A stretch of DNA of 22,626 nt. It comes from a virus. This document shows, piece by piece, positions 1 to 6,479 of this stretch. A program made the translations under genes and the position numbers. A model generated the notes under the pieces. It saw nothing but the letters and a program-made list of their open reading frames with translations, did not search any database and was not told the origin of the DNA. Position 1 is the stretch's first letter; the number at the start of each line of letters is the position of its first letter. The DNA lies in IMG/VR virus record IMGVR_UViG_3300035698_002815, positions 1-22,626 of that record. One strand, written 5' to 3'.

Positions 1-93
1 GACGCAGTCGATGGCAACCACCAGAGGGAGGACGGGAGCGAAGACCAAGAAGAGGACGAGAGTCACGATAGCGACCCATTTGGACAGACTCAT
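1..93 (-). CDS. Partial gene for a small membrane or exported protein, N-terminal 31 residues
   Basis: Read on the minus strand, an ATG at 93-91 opens a frame without a stop to the left edge. A good ribosome binding site, AAAGGA (complement of 101-106), lies 7 bases upstream of it. The visible peptide begins MSLSKWVAIVTLV and continues as an almost uninterrupted hydrophobic stretch of about 23 residues with one Lys near the N terminus. This is the pattern of a signal peptide or N-terminal membrane anchor. The rest of the gene is outside the window, so no function can be given. It is transcribed away from the structural genes and therefore belongs to another transcription unit, which makes 94-400 a divergent control region. 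Confidence 0.6.
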   Translation of the reverse strand, partial: MSLSKWVAIVTLVLFLVFAPVLPLVVAIDCV

Positions 94-203
94 GATAGAG
101 TCCTTTCCGCCAGCTAGTGCTGGCTAGAGCCCGATAGTAGTAGTAAGCGACGGGGTGGGCTCCGAACCCAGCCGCAAAGGAGTCCCAAAGGAAAACCCAT
201 ATA

Positions 204-231
204 TTGTGATCCAACGATGAGCCTATATATT
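204..231 (+). promoter_or_regulatory. Candidate sigma70-like promoter overlapping a small dyad
   Basis: TTGTGA (204-209) and TATATT (226-231) are spaced by 16 bases and match the sigma70 consensus at 4 of 6 and 5 of 6 positions. The -10 hexamer lies between the arms of an inverted repeat, GCCTA (221-225) and TAGGC (232-236), a place where a repressor could bind. The distance to the first start codon (401) would give a leader of about 160 bases. This is a pattern match only; phage late promoters often do not follow the host consensus. Confidence 0.3.
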
Positions 232-344
232 TAGGCATAAAGCCCCTATAGCGTGTGCAAAAATTTTCACTACAAAAAAAAGGGCCTTAAAGCGATAGCA
301 TATAGTACGCATAAAATATTCACTCGTATTTTATGGAATACTAC

Positions 345-365
345 TACGGGGCCCTAGGGCCCGTA
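345..365 (+). promoter_or_regulatory. GC-rich dyad just upstream of the first structural-operon gene
   Basis: The 21 bases form a nearly perfect inverted repeat: arm TACGGG, one unpaired G, the self-complementary core CCCTAGGG, then CCCGTA. A short T-run (375-379) follows 9 bases later, then GAGGAG (385-390), the ribosome binding site of the gene at 401. It could be a leader-RNA hairpin, a weak attenuator or terminator, or a protein operator. The T-run is too far from the stem for a standard intrinsic terminator, so the role is left open. Confidence 0.45.
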
Positions 366-400
366 CCACTAAACTTTTTCCCCCGAGGAGCACGAGTAGT

Positions 401-742
401 ATGAGTAACGACGACCTAAAGAACTCTATAGGCGGCAACGCCGACTTGAACCCGACCGAACAAAAAGGGTACGCCCCGGTCCACCTGGTAAACCTAGCGG
501 ACGTAGGGTCTGGCCCTGGGTGTGACCCCAGAGACGCATACGCAATGTACATCTGTTTGGCTGGCATCCCTGGTTACGGCTCAGCGAAGGGCCCGGTAAT
601 CCTGCCCCAGCAACCTGCTTTACTGGTGTCGGCCGCTACTAAAGTAGAGCTCCGAGATCGTGTAATAGCTATGTTGGATCACGTAATAGACCAGACCGAG
701 CTAGCCGAGTCGTCTGGTAAACCCAAAATAGCGCGGGTGTAG
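401..742 (+). CDS. Small protein of unknown function, 113 aa
   Basis: This is the first gene of the rightward operon. The ATG at 401 is preceded by GAGGAG at 385-390. The product starts MSNDDLKNSIGG and is soluble-looking. Residues 1-30 are polar and probably flexible. The middle (about 26-75) has hydrophobic and Gly/Pro/Asp-rich segments with three Cys-free loops and one Cys pair region (PGCDPRDAYAMYICLAG). Residues 80-105 look like an amphipathic helix (VELRDRVIAMLDHVIDQTEL). I do not recognise a family. The stop at 740-742 lies 3 bases before the ATG of a mini-ORF, so translation may be coupled onward. Coding status rests on the clean start, the strong ribosome binding site and the lack of any competing frame. 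Confidence 0.7.
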   Translation: MSNDDLKNSIGGNADLNPTEQKGYAPVHLVNLADVGSGPGCDPRDAYAMYICLAGIPGYGSAKGPVILPQQPALLVSAATKVELRDRVIAMLDHVIDQTELAESSGKPKIARV

Positions 743-745
743 TCA

Positions 746-787
746 ATGAGATATGCCACCGAACTCCGACTCAAGGAGGAAACATGA
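746..787 (+). CDS. 13-codon mini-ORF whose first seven residues match the start of the gene at 834
   Basis: ATG at 746 opens MRYATELRLKEET and stops with TGA at 785-787. The first seven residues, MRYATEL, are identical to those of the 86-aa gene at 834, yet the DNA differs at 4 of 22 positions and every change is synonymous (AGA/CGC, GCC/GCT, ACC/ACG). That pattern suggests the peptide was kept by selection after duplication, or that both starts are real. Its codons contain the AAGGAGG that serves the next mini-ORF, and its TGA overlaps that ORF's ATG (ATGA at 784). No ribosome binding site of its own is visible; translation would depend on the stop of the preceding gene, 3 bases away. It may be a leader peptide, a decayed duplicate, or chance. 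Confidence 0.35.
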   Translation: MRYATELRLKEET

Positions 788-834
788 GGTATTTTTGTGT
801 AACAAAAATTTTAGCGCTACGGAGCGATAAATAA
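784..834 (+). CDS. 16-codon mini-ORF with a strong ribosome binding site, stop overlapping the next start
   Basis: ATG at 784 opens MRYFCVTKILALRSDK and ends with TAA at 832-834, whose last A is the first base of the next gene's ATG (TAATG). It has a full AAGGAGG at 773-779, only 4 bases before the ATG. It begins with MRY, like its two neighbours. The product is short, basic and mildly hydrophobic. The placement suggests a leader or coupling ORF feeding ribosomes to the gene at 834, or a real small peptide. Without expression data it cannot be separated from a chance ORF, but the ribosome binding site is among the strongest in the window and would otherwise have no purpose. Confidence 0.4.
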   Translation: MRYFCVTKILALRSDK

Positions 835-1094
835 TGCGCTATGCTACGGAACTCCACCAAGGGCTGTCTATCTGTGTTAGGTACGACGCCGCCCCGTCTC
901 CTCAGCTCCACGTCGATTTCGACGCCGTGGTTAGGGTGCTGGCTAGGCACGAGTTGCTGGTAGCCCAGTCCGTTTTTGGGTCGTTGCTGTCGGAGCGGCT
1001 CGACGGGCTGATAGGAGCCCCGAACGACCACACGTCTATATTAAAAGCTTTAGACGTAATAATAGCGACAGCTAGCGAGTGTATAGCGAGATGA
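834..1094 (+). CDS. Small protein of unknown function, 86 aa, starting MRYATEL
   Basis: ATG at 834 overlaps the stop of the preceding mini-ORF as TAATG; GGAG at about 821-824 can act as ribosome binding site. The stop at 1092-1094 overlaps the ATG of the next gene (ATGA). The product has a polar, Pro-containing N-terminal third and a C-terminal two-thirds that looks like three amphipathic helices (about residues 28-56 and 67-85), with no membrane segment and no metal site. I do not recognise it. Overlaps on both sides make it a probable translated member of the operon. Its start is duplicated upstream at 746, the most notable thing about it. Confidence 0.6.
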   Translation: MRYATELHQGLSICVRYDAAPSPQLHVDFDAVVRVLARHELLVAQSVFGSLLSERLDGLIGAPNDHTSILKALDVIIATASECIAR

Positions 1095-1837
1095 GCACGA
1101 GCGGCGCGAGCGGCGCCCCACCGGCGTTGGTCGGTGCAGGCGCTATCAGTGAGCTAGGGGTTCCGCTGGACCCTAGTATGTTTTTGTTAGAGCAGTTAGC
1201 TCGATATGAAATCGAGGTTCCCACTGCTGCTGGGGCCCACCTGGCTAGCTTCATGCAACGCGCCGTGCGGGGACACGTTTCCGCACTGCCTATGCAGTGT
1301 AAAGGCGCTAAGTGTAAATTTAAATCTATGTGCAGTTTGCTGTCGGCTGGGTTGGAACCGCCCACCGGACGGGTGTGCCCTATTGAAATGGCTCTGGTAG
1401 AGGCCTGGATAGCTAAATTCCGAGCAGCCACGGGGTTGGATACCGTAACCCTAGACGCTACCTCCATAGACCAAATGGAATTAATTTACGAAATAGTTGG
1501 GTCTGAGCTATTACGATATCGTGCATCGGTCCACCTACACGATACGCCGGAGCTAGTAACAGATCGTATAGTAGGGTACAGCCCGCAGGGCCAACCTATC
1601 TGGGACTTTAGGATTAGTCCTAGTCTATTAATTAATGAGAGACTTACTAAATTAATATTAAAGTTGAAAAAATCACTACTAGCTACGCCCGAGTCTCAGA
1701 TTAAAGCTGGCCGTTCTGCCGGAGACGCGTCGACCAATGCCGCAAAATTAAGAGAGAAAGCTCGCGAGGCGTCTGAGCGCCGTCGGGGCGAGATCAAAGA
1801 GGCAGATTTTGAAGTAGGTCCTAGCGAGCCTACCTAA
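1091..1837 (+). CDS. Four-cysteine, probably metal-binding protein, 248 aa; possible packaging partner
   Basis: I chose ATG at 1091, which overlaps the previous stop as ATGA; an in-frame GTG at 1079 would add 4 residues. The centre holds C70-x4-C75-x5-C81-x14-C96 (MQCKGAKCKFKSMC, then GRVCPIEMALVEAW), typical of a Zn or Fe-S site. It is followed by a helical region with R142/R144 and, at 197-240, a highly charged Lys/Arg/Glu tail likely to be a coiled coil. No nuclease, ATPase or HTH motif is seen. No classical small terminase is recognisable in this window, and this charged, helical, metal-binding protein upstream of the packaging genes is a candidate for that or another DNA-handling role. 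That is inference from position only. The ribosome binding site of the next gene, AAGGAGG, overlaps this gene's stop. Confidence 0.65.
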   Translation: MSTSGASGAPPALVGAGAISELGVPLDPSMFLLEQLARYEIEVPTAAGAHLASFMQRAVRGHVSALPMQCKGAKCKFKSMCSLLSAGLEPPTGRVCPIEMALVEAWIAKFRAATGLDTVTLDATSIDQMELIYEIVGSELLRYRASVHLHDTPELVTDRIVGYSPQGQPIWDFRISPSLLINERLTKLILKLKKSLLATPESQIKAGRSAGDASTNAAKLREKAREASERRRGEIKEADFEVGPSEPT

Positions 1838-1850
1838 GGAGGCTAGCATA

Positions 1851-3194
1851 GTGGCTATACGAGGACGAGGACCGCGTCGCCCCCGGCCTATTCATAAATG
1901 GCCGTATCAGGGTGGATTCGACCGTTATTATAACTGGGCATTTCCTACCTATCATAGGCGCGACTTCCTGCGGGGGCTGCCTCATAGCAAAACTACACTA
2001 GAGTCGGCTACCAGCCACTATAGAGCTAGGGGTAAGCCCATTCGCTACTCCGACACTTTCAAAGGTCGTGAACATGCTATTAAAAACTTTGTTAGAGAGG
2101 CTAACTTTAGGTTTCAAACTAGGAAGCCTCTGATCCCTACCGACGTCGGTTCCGGGGTTGGACTAACAGCGCGTAAGATAGCACCTACTGGTGCAGTACT
2201 TAAACTGCTGACGGCCACCCCGGAGTACCAATCCGTAACAGCCATAGGTCAGTTTATGGATTCTATGGGCCGTGTGGCCGCGCGTCCCGCAGCCCGTGCT
2301 GCGTCCGCTCGCGCCTGGAGCGCCGCGCTAGGAGGCTCGAACCGATTGGTCGGAGGAGCAGCCATAGGAGTAGGCGCTGTTTTAGGACTATACGCTGCTA
2401 GTCGCGTGTTTGGTTGGCTCGGCGGGCCGTCTCATAAAAATACCGTAGCGGCTAGTTTAATAGGGCAGCGCGGAGATCGACTACTAGAGTACCTAAAAAT
2501 AGCTCCGGACGACGGATCTGATCCAGCCATACTAGCTATTGGTACTGCTACGCACGAAACGATACAGCAGCAGATGTTGCAGGCCGGCCTAGCTGATTCA
2601 GTAGAGTACGAGGTGTTAGATACTACTTTAGGCATCAAAGGTTCCGTAGACGTCGTGCTGCCCGGAGGTATTCCCCTAGAACTAAAAACTACCAGCGCGA
2701 CGGCTATAGCCGCACTAGCTAAGCCCCGAGAGTCTCATGCATCGCAGGTTAACTTTTACGCACACGCCCTAGGCGCTCCGTTCGGTATCATTAGGTACAT
2801 AGACCGAGACGACCCCGAATCAACCGTAGAGTTTAGGGTTCCGTACCAACCCGGCCGATTAATATCTGATGTGCGTGAGGTCGCGCAAACTGTGATGCAA
2901 TACTCCAAATGGGCCCCTAGTAGGTACCTAAACTGGGCCACCCAGATAATTAATCCCGGCCTACGTAGCTCGGCCGGCGGGCTGTCCTCGTGGGAGTCCT
3001 TAAAACCACGTCCAGGGTGGGGCGGCGGACGAGATGATTCTCTAAAGCAGGTAGCTGACGCTCCTGTCACGCCAGCCACGCGCCTAAAAAACGTATCTAT
3101 TCGGGACTTAGGGCCCTTAGACCTGCACGCTCAGCGCATAGGTCATGGCTTACGCAATCAAAGTGTAAGGAGTAGGCCCAGAGGTACCCGATGA
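1851..3194 (+). CDS. PD-(D/E)XK (Cas4/RecB-type) nuclease with a hydrophobic segment, 447 aa
   Basis: The start is GTG at 1851, 8 bases after a perfect AAGGAGG (1836-1842). The N-terminal 45 residues are Arg/Pro/aromatic-rich. Residues 141-160 are Ala/Arg-rich and about 166-184 (GGAAIGVGAVLGLYAA) could cross or lie on a membrane. Residues 230-305 carry the full motif set of RecB/Cas4-family exonucleases: GTATHE with H235, GSVDVV with D267, ELK with E277 and K279, and QVNFY with Q299 and Y303. The catalytic site therefore looks intact. The C-terminal 80 residues are basic and low-complexity. No cysteine is present, so the Fe-S cluster seen in Cas4 and AddB is absent. It probably cuts or trims DNA. 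The position among virion genes and the hydrophobic segment suggest a membrane- or virion-linked nuclease rather than a replication enzyme; that part is inference. Confidence 0.8.
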   Translation: MAIRGRGPRRPRPIHKWPYQGGFDRYYNWAFPTYHRRDFLRGLPHSKTTLESATSHYRARGKPIRYSDTFKGREHAIKNFVREANFRFQTRKPLIPTDVGSGVGLTARKIAPTGAVLKLLTATPEYQSVTAIGQFMDSMGRVAARPAARAASARAWSAALGGSNRLVGGAAIGVGAVLGLYAASRVFGWLGGPSHKNTVAASLIGQRGDRLLEYLKIAPDDGSDPAILAIGTATHETIQQQMLQAGLADSVEYEVLDTTLGIKGSVDVVLPGGIPLELKTTSATAIAALAKPRESHASQVNFYAHALGAPFGIIRYIDRDDPESTVEFRVPYQPGRLISDVREVAQTVMQYSKWAPSRYLNWATQIINPGLRSSAGGLSSWESLKPRPGWGGGRDDSLKQVADAPVTPATRLKNVSIRDLGPLDLHAQRIGHGLRNQSVRSRPRGTR

Positions 3195-3712
3195 AACAAT
3201 CTATTATATGGAATCTAGTGCAGGAACTATTTTACTCGTTACGGCACCGCATCGGACCCGCAGCAGCCGGCGCGGTTGAGCACGGCACTCCTTTAATTAA
3301 ATCTGTAGGCCGGAGTCTGCCCGACGCACTGCTTACGCCTGGGGCGCGGGCAGCAGTAAAAACTCATATTCCTATAGCAGCCGAGTCAGTAATAGGTATG
3401 TTTGAAAAAGAACAGCGCAGTAAATTAATGCCCAGCATTCGTAAATATTTCGACGACCCCGTACACGGCGGGCTACGCACCGCAGCAGCTTATGGTGCTG
3501 GCGGCGTAGGAGCAGCTAACCTACTAGGGGTTGATCCAGGAGGTGTAGTATCTGATTACGTAAATCCTGGACTAGCGCTAGGAGCCCACGCTCTGTTAGG
3601 TCGTAGTGTAATAGGTATGGGCGGTACCGCGTCTCGTTTACTAGGTACTGGCTATTTGACACTAGCTGGCCTAAATACTCTTAGGTCTGGCGACCAGTTA
3701 GGGCCGATGTAA
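3191..3712 (+). CDS. Gly/Ala-rich hydrophobic protein, 173 aa, unknown function
   Basis: ATG at 3191 overlaps the nuclease stop (ATGA), with AGAGG 7 bases or so upstream. The N-terminal 25 residues form an amphipathic, aromatic-rich helix (IIWNLVQELFYSLRHR). Residues 65-90 are charged. Residues 97-118 and about 125-165 are long Gly/Ala/Leu stretches (AAAYGAGGVGAANLLG; LALGAHALLGRSVIGMGG) that could be loose membrane helices. No Cys is present. The composition resembles phage proteins that insert into membranes or lie inside the capsid, but no family is recognised. Tight overlap on both sides implies joint expression with the nuclease and the next gene. Confidence 0.65.
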   Translation: MKQSIIWNLVQELFYSLRHRIGPAAAGAVEHGTPLIKSVGRSLPDALLTPGARAAVKTHIPIAAESVIGMFEKEQRSKLMPSIRKYFDDPVHGGLRTAAAYGAGGVGAANLLGVDPGGVVSDYVNPGLALGAHALLGRSVIGMGGTASRLLGTGYLTLAGLNTLRSGDQLGPM

Positions 3713-4731
3713 TGAGCATCCTAAGTAGAATGCTAGGCGGACTATCTCGTATACCTACCAAAAGGTATCTTAGAGGACTAACCAACCGTGCAAACACCGC
3801 CGCTCTAGCCGCCCGAGCGGCTGTTAGAAATAGTCTACCTAACAAATTAGTTAATAGTGGGCTGGCTAATCGCGCTAGTAGAGCAGCTGGGTCACTAGTT
3901 GGAATGACCCCCGGTCGTATGCCTAATATGAGATTAGGTGGAGGAGCTCTACCGTATTTAGCCGTCGGGGCCCCTATAGCAGGTGGGGTAGCGTCCTCAG
4001 CTATGGGTTACGCGGCCGAGCGCTATCGTCGACACCAATCAGTAATGTATGGAGTGGACGACGCTAACACTAGTGCGTTTAGTATGGTAGGCGGCGTAGC
4101 TCTAGCCGCTGGGTTGGTCGTAGGAGCCGGCGCTCTGCTAAAAGCTGCCGCGCCGGGTCTAAGACTATCCGCTACTAACCGAGGGGCCGTCCAGGCCGCA
4201 GTAAAACGCGGCGGGCCGGTTAGTATGGCGCCCACCCCAGGATTCGTAGCTAGCGAGCAATCCGTATTAGCGCGTAGGGCCCTAACTCGTAAAGGCATTG
4301 GAGTTACTAGTGCTAGACCTGGTGTTATGGGCCCTCATCCCCAGGGCCCCTTAAAAATAGTCGGCCGCTCGGCGCAGTCTATTTCCGGGTCTGTAGTTAA
4401 CACTACGGGCAGGTTAGCAGGAGCTATAGGCGCCACGGGTGCACGAGGCGTACGAGGCATCACTCGCAAAGCTCTAAAGCCCGCTACGTGGGCTGTTGCT
4501 CAAACCTACCGCTCAGCCGCTTTTAGGCCTGGAGGGTGGCCTAACCTATTTTATGGCGGCGTAGCCGGGCTAGCTGCGGGGGCTTTACAGCCCACCCGTA
4601 GGCCCCACGTAGGGTCTCTTACACACACCGACGAGGGCCGGGCTGCTCGGGCTCGACTCCGGCGCAGCACCAATCAAACAGCACTAGGCTCGCACTACGG
4701 CCGCCGTCGTAGTTCGATGGGAGCACTGTAA
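3712..4731 (+). CDS. Basic Gly/Ala-rich putative membrane or internal virion protein, 339 aa
   Basis: ATG at 3712 overlaps the previous stop (TAATG). The product is rich in Ala, Gly and Arg with very few acidic residues, so it is strongly basic. Hydrophobic segments lie near residues 80-98, 123-148 (FSMVGGVALAAGLVVGAGAL) and 279-293 (LFYGGVAGLAAGAL). Between them are Arg/Lys-rich linkers that could bind DNA or phospholipid. The C terminus ends in a cluster of Arg (GRRRSSMGAL). It has no Cys, no catalytic motif, and no family that I recognise. Possible roles include an internal head protein ejected with the genome, a membrane-channel component, or a membrane partner of the nuclease two genes upstream. 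Confidence 0.65.
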   Translation: MSILSRMLGGLSRIPTKRYLRGLTNRANTAALAARAAVRNSLPNKLVNSGLANRASRAAGSLVGMTPGRMPNMRLGGGALPYLAVGAPIAGGVASSAMGYAAERYRRHQSVMYGVDDANTSAFSMVGGVALAAGLVVGAGALLKAAAPGLRLSATNRGAVQAAVKRGGPVSMAPTPGFVASEQSVLARRALTRKGIGVTSARPGVMGPHPQGPLKIVGRSAQSISGSVVNTTGRLAGAIGATGARGVRGITRKALKPATWAVAQTYRSAAFRPGGWPNLFYGGVAGLAAGALQPTRRPHVGSLTHTDEGRAARARLRRSTNQTALGSHYGRRRSSMGAL

Positions 4732-5318
4732 TGGCCCGTACTCTAAACGACGTGATAGACTCTGGACACGAGTCGGTATTCCACTCCATACCTGCTTGGT
4801 TGACTACTGAGTTAGGCGGGCACGTACTGGCCCCTAAATCCGGTGGCATACTAGGAGGCCGGTTAGGCCGAGGCCTATTAGACCGGCTAAAGACGGCAAC
4901 CCCGATTACGGCTACTCTAGGTATGCGTAGGGTTGAAGCAGCCCTAACCGCTAATCCTACACTAACCGAGGGCATGAGAAATTCACTTCGTAGACTAACC
5001 CGTAGCACAGACCCTGTGGCAGCACGTGCAGCTAGGGACGCTCCTTTCGACCTGGCTAAAAAACGCGTGGGTAGAGTAGCTAAACTGTTTAATACTTTCA
5101 TGGTATTAGAACTAGCGTTTAGTGCCGGTGCCGGAATAGCAGGATGGGCCAGTACTACCGCTCAGTCCGCCGCGTATACCAGATATCAGTCCCCTCCACC
5201 TGCTCTGGCGGGCGGCGCTGCTTATACACAACGTCAGCGAGCCATCGCTGCCATCCACCAATCCCAACTAACCACCAGAGCCATTATAGGCCAAGAAGCA
5301 TCCTACATGCATGGGTAA
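4731..5318 (+). CDS. Basic protein with one hydrophobic segment, 195 aa, unknown function
   Basis: ATG at 4731 overlaps the preceding stop (TAATG), with GGGAG upstream. The N-terminal 25 residues are soluble-looking (DSGHESVFHSIPAWL). Residues 39-115 are Arg/Leu/Ala-rich and probably helical. Residues 121-142 form one clear hydrophobic segment (FMVLELAFSAGAGIAGWA). The C-terminal 35 residues are polar with many Gln and Ala (AIHQSQLTTRAIIGQEAS). There is no cysteine. This is the last of four consecutive genes that share lack of Cys, positive charge and Gly/Ala-rich hydrophobic segments, which suggests the products act together. No family is recognised. Confidence 0.65.
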   Translation: MARTLNDVIDSGHESVFHSIPAWLTTELGGHVLAPKSGGILGGRLGRGLLDRLKTATPITATLGMRRVEAALTANPTLTEGMRNSLRRLTRSTDPVAARAARDAPFDLAKKRVGRVAKLFNTFMVLELAFSAGAGIAGWASTTAQSAAYTRYQSPPPALAGGAAYTQRQRAIAAIHQSQLTTRAIIGQEASYMHG

Positions 5319-5324
5319 TTCGTA

Positions 5325-5591
5325 ATGCCACCAGCAAAAACCAACGGTAATAGTAAATTGTTAATTGGAATCCTACTAGGGATACTTGGTACTGTCGTAC
5401 CCGGCATCGTAGTAGGTCAGACTGTAATAGCTCATCAAGCCAAAGTTATTAAAAAGGAGTTGTGCCTGGAAATGGAGGCCCACTATTTTTGTAACGATAA
5501 AGGAGATGCCCTCAGAGACTTGCTGATACGTATCGACCGTAGGCTGGTTGTTATCGAAACTATGTTGAAGGCCTCTAAAAACCCTCGGTAG
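5325..5591 (+). CDS. Small single-span membrane protein, 88 aa
   Basis: The product has a short polar N terminus, a strong membrane helix at about residues 11-33 (KLLIGILLGILGTVVPGIVV) and a charged, probably helical or coiled-coil tail (RDLLIRIDRRLVVIETML). Two cysteines (C47, C56) lie just after the helix region. The layout, one N-terminal anchor plus a charged tail, resembles accessory lysis proteins or small membrane anchors. No lysis gene lies nearby, so the role is open. The start at 5325 has no good ribosome binding site; translation may depend on the preceding gene, which ends 6 bases upstream. Confidence 0.6.
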   Translation: MPPAKTNGNSKLLIGILLGILGTVVPGIVVGQTVIAHQAKVIKKELCLEMEAHYFCNDKGDALRDLLIRIDRRLVVIETMLKASKNPR

Positions 5592-5600
5592 GAGCTATTA

Positions 5601-6479
5601 ATGGACTTAGAAAAATTTGATCAGTTAGTGGAACAAGGTTATGGCCGCAGACGACTGGCGGCAGCACTGGGAGTTAGCGAGTGGTCTATTAGAAAACATA
5701 CTGCCGCGTCTCCTGTTAAACCTAGTGGATTTCGTAAGGGACCTAACAAAATATTGTGTTTTGGAGATACACACATACCGTACCAAGATGATCAGGCCAT
5801 ATCAATTCTTAAACAGTGGATACCTATATATAAACCAGATACTATAGTTTTACTAGGAGATATGATAGATGTATGGCAGTTATCGAGGTTCGTTAAAGAT
5901 AGTTCGCGCGCGTTTACTTTACAATCCGATATAGACCTAACCATAGAGTTTTTGCGTTCCATTAGGACCATAGCAGGTCCTGCCACCACTATATATTTTC
6001 TAGAGGGCAATCACTGCCGGAGGATGTCTACTTACCTACAGTCTCGCGCGTCTGAGCTTTATTCACTCAAAGCACTAGCACTACCTATCATCCTGGAGCT
6101 GGAATCCATGGGCATAACCTGGGTACCTAACCATGATATGTTACATATAGGCCCGATACTATTTAGTCACGGTGAGGTAGTACGTAAATGGGCTGGGTAT
6201 ACTGCCCACGCTATGCTGGAAAAATACCAGCAATCCGTGGTTATGGGCCACGTGCACCGACTAGCCGCTTCCTACCAACGCGTTAGGGATGAAGCCTGCG
6301 TAGGCATTGAGTCCGGATGTCTGTGCTCTTTAGACCAAGAGTATTGTAAGCACCCTAACTGGCAACAAGGCTGGGTTACCATAGACTTATTGGACGATCT
6401 AGATTGGTGTTGGCAGCTCTACCACGTAAATCACGGTAGACTGGCCACTCCCCAAGGGGTGATCTATGGCAAAAACTAA
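5601..6479 (+). CDS. Calcineurin-like metallophosphoesterase with N-terminal helix-turn-helix, 292 aa
   Basis: ATG at 5601 follows GGAG. Residues 1-35 read as a small helix-turn-helix (YGRRRLAAALGVSEWSIRKH). From residue 50 the metallophosphoesterase motifs appear in order: GDTH (D56, H58), GDMID (D87, D90), GNH (N137, H138), SHGE (H190) and GHVH (H217, H219). All metal ligands of the di-metal site are therefore present. The family hydrolyses phosphomono- or diesters, including nucleic acid and cyclic nucleotides; the substrate here cannot be read from sequence. The HTH suggests it is directed to DNA. It lies just before the terminase and overlaps the next small gene by 14 bases, so a role in packaging or end processing is possible but unproven. 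Confidence 0.85.
   Translation: MDLEKFDQLVEQGYGRRRLAAALGVSEWSIRKHTAASPVKPSGFRKGPNKILCFGDTHIPYQDDQAISILKQWIPIYKPDTIVLLGDMIDVWQLSRFVKDSSRAFTLQSDIDLTIEFLRSIRTIAGPATTIYFLEGNHCRRMSTYLQSRASELYSLKALALPIILELESMGITWVPNHDMLHIGPILFSHGEVVRKWAGYTAHAMLEKYQQSVVMGHVHRLAASYQRVRDEACVGIESGCLCSLDQEYCKHPNWQQGWVTIDLLDDLDWCWQLYHVNHGRLATPQGVIYGKN

Larger units (their letters stand above)
94..400. other. Divergent intergenic region, 307 bases without a gene
   Basis: No convincing coding frame is present on either strand. The left part (about 94-200) is mixed in composition. Bases 200-340 are markedly AT-rich with an A-run near 274-281, and the right end is a GC-rich dyad followed by a T-run. It separates a minus-strand gene from the first gene of the long + strand operon, so it should hold promoters for both directions. 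One candidate rightward promoter and one dyad are listed separately. I saw no convincing leftward promoter. Confidence 0.6.
746..855 (+). repeat. Imperfect 22-base direct repeat, copies at 746-767 and 834-855
   Basis: The copies begin ATGAGATATGCCACCGAACT and ATGCGCTATGCTACGGAACT. They agree at 18 of 22 positions and start 88 bases apart. Both are in frame with an ATG and encode MRYATEL, and all four differences are silent. Similarity fades after the repeat, apart from a shared CAAGG. This suggests an old partial duplication of a gene start. Confidence 0.6.

Noticed and set aside
135-185. Possible minus-strand tRNA, because the complement contains TGGG TTCGGAG CCCA, like a T-arm
   Set aside because: The base after TTCG is G rather than A, and no matching 7-base acceptor stem, anticodon arm or D-arm can be found at the right distance.
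345-379. Intrinsic terminator from the GC dyad plus T-run
   Set aside because: The T-run starts 9 bases after the stem, and no + strand gene precedes it; kept only as a regulatory dyad.
771-1031. Minus-strand ORF of 86 aa opposite the small genes
   Set aside because: It is a shadow of the overlapping + strand genes, with no ribosome binding site, and against the direction of the operon.
1206-1400. 64-aa + strand ORF rich in Cys and Trp
   Set aside because: It lies wholly inside the four-cysteine gene in another frame and has no ribosome binding site.
5144-5350. 68-aa + strand ORF spanning the end of one gene and the start of the next
   Set aside because: It overlaps two better-supported genes, and the product has no plausible composition or start signal.
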